This document shows, in pieces, positions 1 to 14,814 of a stretch of DNA of 64,000 nt; the first letter of the stretch is position 1; each line of letters begins with the position of its first letter. The stretch is from Helianthus annuus. Taxonomy: Eukaryota; Streptophyta; Magnoliopsida; Asterales; Asteraceae. Below the pieces are notes generated by a model. It worked only from the letters and a program-made list of their open reading frames with translations, did not search any database and had not been told where the DNA came from. Location of the stretch: assembly GCF_002127325.2 (NCBI RefSeq), contig NC_035447.2, forward strand, positions 25,353,780-25,417,779, in the 5' to 3' direction. The position numbers were made by a program, and so were the translations under genes.

Positions 1-496
1 TTTGACTTCTGAAAATATCACCGGTACACTTCATCCTAAGCAAACAACCGTGTGTGCACATTATTGGAACAGAATACGGTGCATTCGGATCATCTTGAAG
101 TTATAGTACGGTGTTTAAGATATCCGGAGAGACATTCACATTCACTTGGTTAACTTGCCCTTGTATAAGCTCAGTTCCGTCAACTTCAATGACGATCGCT
201 GAATTCCAGAAATCTTTGATGAGCGACTTGTAAACCGGTGTTGAAAAAGTAACGGCTTTGTTTATCCGAGATTCCCTTATCCATTGAGTGATCTCCTTCA
301 GTTCTGAAAACTTCCCATCAGGATCAAGGTGTGCAATCATGTTGTGACGTTTTTCGGACATGAATTGTTCTTCCGGTTTGTTAGTTTTCTTAGTCGCGGG
401 CTTGCGTTTCTTTTCTTTTGGTTCCATTCTGTATTCGAAAACATCCACAATAAGGTATAATGTCATATTATATGCATTAGACATATGTCTATACAT
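1..496 (-). pseudogene. Extra ORF of the copia element (Asteraceae-type downstream domain), partial
   Basis: The frame opens at an ATG at 496 and shows a basic stretch (residues 27-39, NLS-like), then an HNM-x-A-x-L block (about 51-56), a PVYKS block and a D-FWNSA block (about 87-100). From memory, this pattern matches a domain found downstream of RNase H in many Asteraceae copia elements, sometimes misannotated as synaptobrevin/longin-like. A TAA at 103-101 closes the ORF, but the same frame continues to the window edge with plausible coding sequence (LQDDPNAPYS), so I read it as one nonsense mutation in a longer ORF. Function is unknown. Its place 3' of pol fits its orientation relative to the RT frame. 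Confidence 0.6.
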
Positions 497-2457
497 GTTA
501 ATGTATGAAGTGGACAGTCAACATGCATATACACATCTTCTGTGAAAGTGCACACAACAGAAAAATTTTCTAAGTGTTGGATGATGAAAGACCAACACTA
601 TGACGAAAAACATGCTTTCATGGCGAAAAACCCTTGGTCAAACAGAGTCAACATTGACCTTTGACCCTGGGTTTTTCATCGACAGTCTTTCGACGAAAAA
701 CACTCCTTTGTTAAACAGGTTATTCATCACAGATGGTATGAAGAAATACGTATTTCGTCGTCAGAGGTATTTCGTCGTCAGTTAGGGTTTTTCGATGGAC
801 AACAATTTGGGGGTTTTTCGAAACAACGGGTTTTTTGCCGATTGAAGTTGAATCGACGATGATTCAGAAAAAAATCAAACACCATGACACTTTGTTTAAC
901 CACAAACAAACCCAGAAGTGTAACCGACACGAGTTCAATCCGAAAATACACCCAAAACAGTTTAAACAACAACCAATATCCCATCCCCTGTTTTGGTACC
1001 TGAAAACATAAAACCAAATCAATGTACAGAACTACATATACACCCTATGTTTATCAGATTTCATGAAAACCAAGAGTAACAACAAAGTAATAAGAAGAAA
1101 TCAAATAATAAGGGTGTCCGAGGGTTTCTAAAGCATTCAAGCAAAACAGAGAGGTCTTTCAAGAATCTAGACATGAAAATAAGCCACTTGTATACCTTGA
1201 TTTGATGAGAATTTTGAAGAAAATAAAGTGGGTTTGAAGTCGGTGAAAGGGAGGTATGGGGGTTGCTTGTGGGAGAAGATGAACAGGGTGAGTAGGTTTG
1301 AAAAAGTGAGGCCACTGATGTACTGGGACCCCTTATATAATCAGTCGCTCCGACGAAAAACCAATCCCTGACGAAAAACATTTTGGGCTCGACGAAAAAC
1401 CTTGTTGGGCTTGAACAGTAAGCCCATGACGAAAATCCATAAGGCCCAAGGTTTTCCGTCGTGACCTCGATGAAAAACAGGTTTTTCGCCGTGACAAATT
1501 TTAAATTTGACCAAGATTGCAACCCCGTTGACTTTGAAGGGTTTTTCGTTGACCTTTAGATCTTTCGTGGACCTAAAGGTTTTTCGTGAAACATTTTATT
1601 TGAAATTACCAAGTCCAGAATTTGTACACTTTGAACAGATTTTATTGATTTGATCAGATTTTCATTGTGATTGAGTTTACCAAATGCAAAGGACATTTTA
1701 TGAATTCGGTTTCAGGTTTTTTTAGCAGAAAACTCCAAGTATCAACTTCGGCTAATCAAAAACAAACTTTACAACTTACACTAGAACTGAAATTAAAGTG
1801 CGGTAAACTAATGAGATGCAATAAAAATCAGTAAACGACTGTACAATTGTCAAACATTTTGCCAGTTTCAAGGAAAAAGAATCATACCAGCTTACGGTCT
1901 TTGTCATCATGGTTTTTGTTTCGATTTAAAGCTTTGGATAAGTATACTACCACGATTATCGATATTGTTGTCCACATAAGCTCAAACTGATCAAATGTAA
2001 TCATAATTAGGAGATACGATTTACGGTAAGGGTTATACTTACAAGTCGGTGTTCATCCACTCACAACACATTCCCGTATCAAGGTATGCACGAGAGTTCA
2101 TCTTATCAGTGAGTATACCGCTTATCATCTGTTTGAATGTATAAAAGATGTGAGATACTCACTTAATTTTTATTGTAAACAAGCCCTTTGTGATAGAATC
2201 ACTTATTGATAAGGAACTTGATTTTCAGATGCATGAGGGCACAGGAGCAAGTCCGTGAACAGGTCAGTCCTAACGTACAGCAAAGAGACAAACTTGACTC
2301 CTGGATAAATGTGATATAAAATCACTTATTTTGTTTGGACATGTGATTGTTGATCACTTATTGAGGTCGGATGCAATATGTATACGTATGTATAGTATCA
2401 TGGATGATCTTGACTTCGTCCCCGTTATTTTTAGATAAAAGATAAAACCATGATACC
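497..2457. other. Copia spacer between pol and the extra ORF, rich in GACGAAAAAC words
   Basis: No convincing coding region. Between about 600 and 1620 the word GACGAAAAAC, its complement and one-base variants recur more than a dozen times in both orientations. The same word fills the copia leader (31560-32130) and LTR (32830-32960). From 1620 to 2457 I see ordinary AT-rich sequence. 2453-2457 (ATACC) is the left target duplication of E1. Confidence 0.6.
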
Positions 2458-3202
2458 TGTTATGGCTCATTTTCTAAGCATACATATCCTGACCAATATC
2501 CTGCCTTTGTTTGTTTATTTGTGACCAGGATGCGGGAAGAGGATATTGCTAACACCTTGGGCGATATCCTGAGGTTTATTAATTAACCACGTGCAGGTTA
2601 AAGGCTGAGACTTGCTAACGGTCAAGAGGACTTCTTCTCCTCAAGACTCGGGCGAGTTTGTTGAAAGAGAGACGTTGAGCCCGAAAGACCAGGACTGCAA
2701 CGTTCGATGAAGGAATATTCGGTGGATCCCGGAAGTTTAGGATAGTTTGTTATTTTATCTTTACTATAAATAGATGGGGGCGGATCAGTTTAAGGCACAC
2801 AATCTCCACTAACACTCTCGCATACTTTCACTTTCTAGCTCATTGCAAACAACACACTTGTATTCGAATTTCATTGTAACACTTAGTCGATCCGCACCAC
2901 ATCCTGCACTATATCCTGATATTTGAAGCAATAGAAGAACAAGGCAGCTGCGATTGTCAGCTCCCGAGGTTTTATGCCGGCGATCTAGATTGATCAAGGG
3001 CTTTCCTCGTACATCTCGTGTCGTTTACTTTACTTTTTTGCTCATTGTTTGATCACAGATACGACTCAATATCCTGAGCCGTATCCTGAAACTGTATTTG
3101 CAAATAACTCAATTAACACTTTTTTGAACACATTCTCTTAGCACACTACCTCACTTAACTAATTTGATCACTTAATTGCTTCGGTAATTTTTGACAAAAA
3201 CA
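2458..3202 (+). repeat. E1 5' LTR
   Basis: Starts TGTTATGG, ends AAAAACA; paired with 22876-23620, same length. TATAAATA at 2765-2772 divides U3 from R/U5. Contains repeated TATCCTGA words, a signature seen throughout E1. Confidence 0.95.
2765..2772 (+). promoter_or_regulatory. TATA box of the E1 LTR promoter
   Basis: TATAAATA followed by a GC-richer stretch; the copy in the 3' LTR is at 23183-23190. It would drive genomic E1 RNA from about 30 bp downstream. Confidence 0.6.
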
Positions 3203-3205
3203 ATT

Positions 3206-3223
3206 TGGCGCCCACCGTGGGGC
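3206..3223 (+). other. E1 primer binding site, complementary to tRNA-Lys
   Basis: TGGCGCCCACCGTGGGGC lies 3 nt after the LTR. Its complement matches the 3' end of plant tRNA-Lys plus CCA as I recall it. E2 has the same 18-mer at the same spacing. Confidence 0.8.
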
Positions 3224-3306
3224 AAGTGGTGCTCTCTTTACTAAAATTTTTTGTCAAATCGCTAATCAGTTTTCTATTTTCAAAACTTTTTGCCACATTG
3301 TCCATA

Positions 3307-5581
3307 ATGGCATCAAGATCAAACATGAGTTCTTCCACTGTGTCTGCTACAACTTCTGCTACTACTGGTCCGGTGCTTCCACCACCTCCTCCAAGGATGC
3401 AATCTTCTTCGCAACCTCAGGACATTATCCCTACTCGGAATGTTCAGGGATCTGCTACGATTTTGGCTTCTAATGATGAAATTCTAACCTTATTTGGGAG
3501 TGTGCAGGAACAAATGAGGCAGCAACAGGAAACAAACCAGATGCTGTTGAGGGAGATACAACTCCTGAAATCCGGCTCGAGCAGACCTGCTGAGGATATC
3601 GTCACTCCATTACAGCCCAGAACTTTGAACTTTAGTTCAGCTGTGTATACTGAGGATAATAGGGGGAATATTGTGCCCAGCCTTCCTCAGAATCATACTC
3701 CTGAAATACCCTCCTCGGTTAGGATGTCAACCGTGAGGAGCTCAGGATATGCTTCAGGATATGGGCAGAATCCTCCGACTGGTAACGTATCTAATAATAA
3801 TAATGCTATTGCCACTAACAGTGTTGGATCTTTGCAGGATACAGCTGTAACGTCCGAATTATCCAGGGAGCTTCAGAAGCTAAAGGATATGATATCCAGT
3901 GTACCTGGGGTGGTGCGGCCAATTCCTGAAGTATCCCAGGATAGCCACAGGATATCTCGGTTCATACGTCCTATTTGTGATGCTGAAATCCCAAAAAGAT
4001 TTCAGACTCCGAACATGAAGCTTTACGACGGAACCACGGATCCTGAAGAGCATATTGCCCAATATAGGGAAAGGATGGAGATCAACCCTATCCCTCCGGA
4101 TCTCAAGGAAGCTTTCCTGTGCAAGGGTTTCGGTTCTACTCTGATAGGATCAGCCTTAAAATGGCTGTTAAATGTTCCTCCGCATTCGATTACATCATTT
4201 GCCACTTAGTGAATTTATTTAATAATCAATTTTCTTGCAGTCGGAGTTTTGAAAAACTAACCAGTGATCTCTACAGGATACCTCAAGGACCTCAGGAATC
4301 CTTGAGGGACTATGTGAACAAATTCAGTCGAGAATCCTTGGATATCCCACATCTTGATTTTGCAACAGCTGTGCAAGCTTTTAAGATGGGGTTGCAAAAG
4401 GACTCTCAGTTTTATCAGGATCTTGTAATGAATCCCTGCAGGAATCTCGACGAGGCTCGTAACAGGGCTCTAAGATATATTCGATTGGAGGACGACAAGA
4501 AAATGCAAGAAAGGATGAATGCATCCTCAACATACGAATCAACTAACAGGAAGTCAGAATCCTCGTACAAACCCTACCGCTCCAAGCCATATGCAGAAAT
4601 GATAACAAGAGAGTGAATGCTGTTGAAGACGAGGATCCCGAAGAATATCCTGAATTATCCGAATATTGTTTTTCTGTTAATATACCTGAACTAATGTATG
4701 CTATGCAGGGTCTGGGAGATAAAGCCAGGTGGCCTCGGAATAATCAACAAAAAGCTGATTGGAAGGATAAATCCAAATGGTGTGCCTTCCATGAGGATTT
4801 CGGACATATTATGGAGGATTGCATTGCCTTGAGGAAGGAAATAAGCTATATTCTGAGCAAGGGATATCTAAAAGATTTCTTGGGAAGAAAGAAGAATAAA
4901 GGACAGGATACTGAAAAGGATCCTGAACGAGCAGCCTCACCTCCCGCGGATGCCAAGATAATCAACTTTATTTCGGGAGGATCAGACATTTGTGGGACTT
5001 CGTATTCGGCGGCGAAGAGACATGCAAAAGAAGCTAAGGCTGAGAGGGGAGACAAACCTGTCAGGATGACTACCCTCACAACTGACAAAGTGATCACTTT
5101 TGATGCAGATGACCGGGATACTGTCCAGGATCCTCACCATGATGCTCTGGTAATAACGTTATATGTGGCTAACCATTTTGTACGCAGGATACTGGTTGAT
5201 AATGGCAGCTCTGTCAACATAATCCAACTAGAAACTCTGAAGAGAATGAATGTATCTCCAATGGATATCACTTCAAAGTCTACCGTGCTTGTTGGGTTCA
5301 GTGGAGAGGCTAGAAACACAGTGGGAGAGATAAAGTTGCCAGTATACGTTGAAGGAGTCAACAAGATACAACGTTTCTGTGTGATGGATTCTCTATCCTG
5401 CTATAACATCATCCTAGGAAGACCGTGGATTCACGATATGAAGGCCGTACCATCAACGTATCACCAATGCATCAAGATCCCTACCCCTTGGGGAGTTGTC
5501 AAGATCGACAGTGATCAGCAAGAGGCGAAAGAATGTTACTCATCCTCAATGAAATCCTCGACCAAACCAAGTGCAGCATAG
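3307..5581 (+). pseudogene. gag: E1 gag-protease, frameshifted
   Basis: The start chosen is the ATG at 3307, because the open frame upstream only runs through the PBS; E2 Gag also begins M-A-S. A proline/serine-rich N-terminus leads to a Retrotrans_gag domain (from KLYDGTTDPEEHI at about 4017 to about 4500). A CxxHxxxxHxxxxC zinc-knuckle variant (WCAFHEDFGH...C) lies near 4780-4820. The aspartic protease has a DNGSS active-site motif near 5197-5215 and an ILGRPWIHD block near 5410-5440. Compared with E2 the frame breaks near 4206 and again near 4590. The last frame ends at TAG 5579-5581, in frame with RT. Confidence 0.85.
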
Positions 5582-5587
5582 CAATTA
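5579..5587 (+). promoter_or_regulatory. Putative stop-codon readthrough site between protease and RT of E1
   Basis: TAG CAA TTA, with RT continuing in the same frame (CAA TTA AAG ATG...). It matches the UAG-CAR-YYA type readthrough context known from tobamoviruses and is shared with E2 at 14817-14809. Use as a recoding site is inferred. Confidence 0.65.
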
Positions 5588-7469
5588 AAGATGCGGGCCC
5601 AGGATATCGTGGAGAATCCGGAGCAGGATGTGAAGAAAGTTATCCTGGATCAGGATAATCCTGATATCTCGGTGCTCGTAGGGACCAATATCCCTCAGGA
5701 TATTGAAGAGCAATTAACTAACTTTCTGAAATGCAGGATGTCAACATTCGCATGGAAGCATGAGGACATGACAGGTATATCCAAAGACATTATTACACAC
5801 AAGCTTGGAATTGACAGGTCATTCAAGCCTATACAACAAAAGAGAAGGAAATTCGCCCCTGAGCGGAATGCAATTATCCAAGAGGAAGTTGAAAGATTAT
5901 TGAAGTCCAGGATGATTAAAGAAGTCAAATTCCCTAGATGGCTAGAAAATGTGGTAGTGGTTCAAAAGAAGAATGGGAAGTGGAGAGTCTGTGTAGACTA
6001 CATGGACCTGAACAAAGCTTGTCCAAAAGACCCATTCCCTCTGCCTCATATAGACTCGATGGTAGATGCCACCGCCGGACATGAAATGCTAACTTTCATG
6101 GACGCATCTTCAGGATTTCAACAAATCCAAATGGAGCCTTCTGACCAGGAGGATACTGCCTTCATGACACCAACAGGTATTTATTGTTATACGGCTATGC
6201 CTTTTGGTTTGAAAAATGCAGGTGCAACATACCAAAGATTGGTAAACATGATGTTCAAAGACAAACTGGGGGACACCATGGAGGTATATATCGATGATAT
6301 GGTGGTGAAATCTAAAAAGGTTGAGGATCACCTCCAGGATATCAAAGGAGCATTTGATATCCTGGATCAATACAACATGAAGCTAAATCTTGCTAAATGC
6401 CATTTCGGAGTGGGGGCAGGAAAGTTCTTGGATATATGGTGACAAAAAGGGGGATAGAAGCAAGCCCAGAGCAGATCAAAGCTATCCTGGATATAAAATC
6501 ACCCTCAAATATGAAGGATGTTCAACGGTTAACAGGACGAGTGGCAGCCTTGAATAGGTTTATTTCAAGATCCTCGGAAAAGTGTAAAGAATTCTATGAT
6601 ATCCTGAAAAAGAATAAGAAATTTGAATGGGGCGAGAAGCATGAAGCAGCCCTGCAGGATGTGAAACGATATCTCTCAACCGCACCTCTATTGATGAAGC
6701 CTGAAAATGGTGAACCACTATCCCTATACCTTGCTGTATCGGGGAATGCTGTAAGTGCCGTTCTTATAAAAGACCATGAAGGTCAGCAATATCCTGTTTA
6801 TTATGTTAGCAAAAGTTTATTAGATGCTGAAACTAGGTACTCTCACTTAGAAAAATTAATACTAGCATTGGTCATGGCATCAATGAAGCTTAGACATTAT
6901 TTCGAGACACATAGGATACATGTTAAGACAAATTATCCTGTCAAAAATGTGCTTAGGAAACCAGAGATGTCGGGCAGGATGGCCAAGTGGTCAGTAAAAC
7001 TAAGTGCCTATGATTTAATATATGAACCTAGAAATGCAATAAAGTCTCAGGCTCTAGCAGACTTTGTGGCTGATTTCAGTAGTGATATTCAAAATGAAGT
7101 AGACCTAGAAATGCAACAACTAGGAGAAAACTCAGAATCCTGGACATTATATATATTGATGGTGCATCTAATGTAAGAGGAGTAGGATTAGGAATACTAC
7201 TAAAATCGCCACAGGGGGACATATTACCCCAGGCTATTAGGTGTGAATTTCCTGCTACTAACAATGAGGCAGAGTATGAGGCTTTAATTGCAGGATTAGA
7301 ATTGGCTAAGAATATGAGTATCAAGAATTTGCAAGTATATGTTGACTCCTTGTTAATTACTAATCATTTTAATGGATCCTATGCAGTCAAGGGTGAGAAA
7401 TTAATCGAATACCTCGATATTCTCAAAAAATTAGCAGGATATTTCGATGTTTTTACACTTGAACAGGTA
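5582..7469 (+). pseudogene. pol: E1 pol, reverse transcriptase and RNase H part, frameshifted and cut by E2
   Basis: RT blocks are clear: KKNGKWRVCVD (about 5970-6000), FMDASSGF (about 6095-6120), MPFGLKNA (about 6200-6220) and the catalytic YIDD (about 6288-6300). A G missing near 6427 shifts the frame at GKFLG. The connection domain and start of RNase H follow. An extra TA near 7150 shifts the frame at the first RNase H Asp (YIDGAS). The reading frame is then cut at 7465-7469 (AGGTA) by E2 and resumes at 18208. This polymerase cannot be made from E1 in its present form. Confidence 0.88.
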
Positions 7470-8191
7470 TGTTTTGGTCAAAAATCACACAAGGATAATG
7501 TAACCAAACTTTATGTAAACGGGGTATGATGCTTGGTTGATTATAAAAGTAAAGGATCACTTCTATGAGAAATATGCAAAGACACAATGATTTATACGAG
7601 GAAAAAGCCCTTGATCAATGTATGATCTCCGGCATAAAAAACCTCGGGTGATGGCAACTACCGATCACCAACTTCAATATAAGAAAAATATAGTTACAAC
7701 TTCGGATGATAATGAGCTGAGTACAAGGATCACTATAGTTTCGAGTGTCTAAGCGTGTGAGAGTTGTGTTGTGTGTTGTCGTGTGTTCTTCCAAATGAGG
7801 AAGAGTGGTATTTATACAAGTGTAGGTGACCTATTTTAGGTAAAAAGACTAATAATCAGCTCATTACCCCTTTAGAAATAAAAGACAATCTAGCCTAAAT
7901 TGCCGCCCTTAAATCAAGCTAAGTTTCCATATCCTTTGCAACGTCTATCTCTGATTAAGCTCATGCTATAATTGTGAAGACGCGTCCCTTGATTACGATG
8001 CTAAGAGCGTATCCTGCTAGATGTTCCTGCAAAATAACGTTGTATTAAACGAAGGTAACTGTTAGCATGAGGATCCTTTAATGGTCCATGATCCTGAAGT
8101 CCTGCTGAGGATCACTGTCTGCCAAAGAAACGAGGATCACTGGTTAGGATCACGCGTAAGGATCATGTCTAATAAAAATCCAGCCCTAACA
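7470..8191 (-). repeat. E2 3' LTR
   Basis: Paired with 17480-18207. On the minus strand it begins TGTTAGGG and ends CCAAAACA. Its TATA-like TATAAATA is at 7816-7809. Confidence 0.95.
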
Positions 8192-8204
8192 ATTGCCCCC
8201 AAAA
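8192..8204 (-). other. E2 polypurine tract
   Basis: On the minus strand TTTTGGGGGCAAT abuts the 3' LTR, the expected place for second-strand priming. E1 has the related TTTGGGGACAAT at 22864-22875. Confidence 0.65.
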
Positions 8205-8347
8205 TATAAGGAGTTTATTGTAAATAAACAAGTTATATTTTGCTTTGATCTTATCTGCAACGAATGACTAGAATAACTAGCCGTTAATCTCGAACTAGCC
8301 GTTGCAACCCTTACGTCATAGATGTGACAATCCCTGCAAATCATGAT

Positions 8348-8355
8348 TATAAATA
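8348..8355 (+). promoter_or_regulatory. TATA box for the antisense gene of E2
   Basis: TATAAATA lies 148 bp upstream of the ATG at 8503, between the 3' LTR and the gene, followed by a pyrimidine-rich leader. This suggests an internal promoter facing against the LTR transcript. Confidence 0.5.
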
Positions 8356-8502
8356 GGAGATAGGGTTGGGATCACTCTGCATTTAAATTCGAGATATCTT
8401 CCCTTTATAATCGCTACCGAAGATCGATCAGGTATTCTCTTTTCTTCCCTTTTCATTCTTCCTTCTCTTGCTCTGTTTCTCTGCTTTTATCCTGCCAAGA
8501 GT

Positions 8503-10114
8503 ATGTTGCTCCGAAATTCTCCTTACAAGGATCACAAGAAGATCAGTCCTTTAAAAAGCCAAGGGATCGTCAAAGACTCTCCTACAGAGAGGTGCTGCTT
8601 TACTGATGCTCATGTTGATAGGATCCGTCACTGTTTTCCGGCGGATACCGTCTTCAAGTCTTTTACTCCCACCGCTCTGAGTGATTTCGTTTCCGATGCC
8701 TGGGTGGCCTTTCCTGCAACTCCGTTTACCATAGGATATTCATATCCTTTTCCAGCCTTCACCCAGTCCTTCTTTTCTCTGACTGGTATGTCCTATATCC
8801 AGGCCATGCCGATGATCTGGAGGGTTCTGTGTACCCTTGAGAGGATCATCGAGCAGGAGGGGATTGACTTAGGGATGCCAGAGCTGGCCGAGTTATATGA
8901 TCTTACCACATTTGGTTCCTGTCGATACTTGTTGAAACGGAAAGCTGGAGAGGATCACCCTGTTTTTAAGGTCACAAAAAATGATACCAACTGGAAGCGA
9001 CGATTCTTCTTTGTTAGGAGAGATACCATTCCTAACGGGGAGGATCTGCCCAAGGAGTGGGCTACTCATGGTAGGATAGAGGATCCTGGAAGGATCACCA
9101 TCAGACTTGTCTCTTATGATGAGGATCACTAATGTCTTTTTTGTCTTTTGTGTTTTTTTTTAGCTATATCCGTTACTCATCTCAAGTTAACTCCTGCTGC
9201 AAGAGAGAGAGTTTTAGCTTTCAAGAAGCTTGATCCTGAGACCAGAAGTTTTCAAGTCACCATCCAAGATTCACAAGAAGTATCCTCCGCATCTGCCACA
9301 ATGTCAAGTAAGTATCCTTACCAAAAAGTAAGTTCTATGCAAAAATATTAAATTAGTTAGGAGACTTATCTTGTTTTGATTGTGTAGGTGCTGGGAAATC
9401 TGCTAAGTCCGCCAAGTCTGCCTCCTTGTTTAGGATTGATGATCTCGCCAACGTCAAGTCTTCGAAGAAGAAGACTTCTGCTGCTAGTCCCTCTGCTTCA
9501 GCCCCTAAATTACCCATTAGGGGTAAGGGAAAGAAGAGGAAGGTTTCTGAGGATCTTCAAGGATTTCCCCTGATTCGCCAGCAGTTTCTTGATTCTGTCA
9601 ACGAGGTTAAGATCACTGCCCCTGTTGGTTATCCTGATGGTTTTTGAGGATCACCCGTGTCTGACGTCATATCTTGTTGTTTTTGCAGAAACTTACTGAA
9701 ATAGAAACTTATGTTAGCCACGTTGAAGATCAGGATCGCCAAATTGCCGACCTCCAACAGATGGGTGTGCTGAAGGATCTCAAGATAGCCGATCTTGAGA
9801 AGGAGCTCCGGGCTACCAGGGGTGAAGCTGTCAAAGCATTGATCAAGTTTGACTACAAGAAGCATAATATCACCCAGGATGCTAAGGTCTCCGCTGCGAT
9901 AACCATGTATAAGATCCAGCTGCAAATGGCTGCAGAGGCTCAGGATCCTTCTTTTGACAAAGGCACATGGGACGTGGAAGGTTGGAAGGCAAGGCTGGCA
10001 GAGTTGGAGGATGATGATGATGCTGAGGATATCCCTATGCTTGAAGGTGGAGATGCTGGTAAGGATCAGGGGGAGGCAAGTGGAGCTGGTGGTGATGGTG
10101 CAGCGAAGGTGTAA
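8503..10114 (+). CDS. Antisense spliced gene of E2 (gypsy-type putative transposon protein, Transposase_28-like), 4 exons
   Basis: Predicted exons are 8503-9070, 9164-9307, 9388-9605 and 9689-10114, all with GT-AG borders (GTAGGATA, GTAAGTAT, GTTAAGAT donors), giving about 451 aa. Exon 1 carries the conserved part: FPATPF...YPFP, MPMIWRVL and a RRFFFVRRD block. The pattern resembles Pfam PF04195 (Transposase_28, putative gypsy-type transposon). Exon 3 has a basic NLS-like GKGKKRKV. Exon 4 is charged and probably coiled coil, with an acidic, glycine-rich tail. The E1 homologue has the same exon number and intron phases (1,1,0). Antisense ORFs between integrase and 3' LTR are known in Tat elements; their role is not established. 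Splicing is inferred from sequence only. Confidence 0.75.
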
Positions 10115-11508
10115 GCTGCATGATTGGGCGATGACGGATATTTGTGACTAGGCCGGAGCCCAATTTTTTTTAGTATGGTAGTGGTTTGTGGTAGTGGTAT
10201 TTGGAACAATTATGGTCTGTAATTTGAACAATAGCTCTTAGGGTTAAGGATCCTGGATCCTTTGGACAATAGGTAGGATTGCAAAAGGTGGAGGGATCCT
10301 CTGTTTGGGGGATGAAGCCTTTGTGATCCTGCCGCTTTTACTTTCCTGCACCTGCTAAAGACCGCAAAGACAATGGACACCCTTTGCCAACCCATGTGGA
10401 CGGGCCACGTTTTGCTGGTAGAAATGTGGGTTGGCAATTTTGACAACTTTTGAAGGGTTAATCCTTTCGTTAATAAATAAAATCTTAAACTTTTGTCGCT
10501 TATTTTGTGTTATTATCCTTTTTGTTTTCAATTGTTTTGACATATGTTTGTTTGAGTAAGCAAAGTTGAGCAAATTATGTTTAGGAAATTTAGGATATGA
10601 TCCTGGATCAAATATCCTATAATCGAAAATTTTCAAGGTAGTTTATTTTAAGGATCATAGGTTCAGTTGTCAAGGTCTAAAGGTTATTCAAATGGATAAT
10701 GAAATTAAAAATAGTTAAGGATCATACCTGAGGCCCCAAGTTAGGATCCTAACCTTTAACCGAGATAACCATAAGTAAGATTTTAACGGATAGTAAGGAT
10801 TAGGGATCCTTAATTGTTTAACTTCGAAAACCTGAAAAAATGGAGTATAACTTGGGACTAAGCCAATATAAAAGATAAGTTAGTAACTGGGGACAAGCCC
10901 AAAGGATAACTGGGGACAAGCCCAAAGGATAACTGGGGACAAGCCCAAAGGATAACTGGGGACAAGCCCAAAGGATAACTGGGGACAAGCCCAAAGGATC
11001 GTATGTAAACTGGAGTATGGCCCTTACTGGCGATTATCCAAACTTAGTGACATGAAAATGTCAAAACCTTAGCTAACGTGAAAACGTTAGAAACCTTATG
11101 AACGGATGTATGGTACGTCTACCATTATACGTAGGATCCTGGGTATAGCCAGTACGATGAGGTTGTCAGCCCCGGAAGTGGGTACTGGTCCCAAAGACGT
11201 GAACTATATCAGGATCATCGTGCGCTGCTGGCGGAAACTGGGGATAATCCCAAGGATAACTGGGGTTAGACCCAAGGATCTGCGTTGCTTTTGAAGATCT
11301 TTGATGATATGCTGTGGATACCTGAACTATCATAACTCAAACGGTTCGTGAGAAGAGGATGAAGGATACAGGATCCTTATCCTTTGGTAAAAAGTAAGAA
11401 AATGTAATAGTTTTAAGATAAGGACATTACCAGAGTAAGGATCACTGACATCACCAGGATCCTTCGAGGATACTTCAATATAAGGATCACATGCTTGAAG
11501 GATCATGT
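10115..11508. other. E2 non-coding region between the antisense gene and pol
   Basis: No coding region that I can support. Dense in AGGAT/ATCCT words: I count 9 in 10561-10860. Holds the 23-bp tandem repeat and looser copies of it at about 11235-11281. Confidence 0.6.
10885..10999. repeat. 23-bp tandem repeat, five perfect copies
   Basis: Units start at 10885, 10908, 10931, 10954 and 10977. Each holds ACTGGGGACAAGCCC followed by AAAGGAT. There is no spacer, so it is not CRISPR-like. Tandem repeats in the 3' non-coding part are typical of Retand/Tat elements. Confidence 0.95.

Positions 11509-14814
<3,306 letters not shown>

Noticed and set aside
2809..2997. Minus-strand 62-aa ORFs at 2809 and 23227
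   Set aside because: Both are the same stretch of the E1 LTR; no protein similarity seen.
10885..10999. CRISPR-like array
   Set aside because: The repeats are contiguous with no spacers, and this is a plant retroelement.
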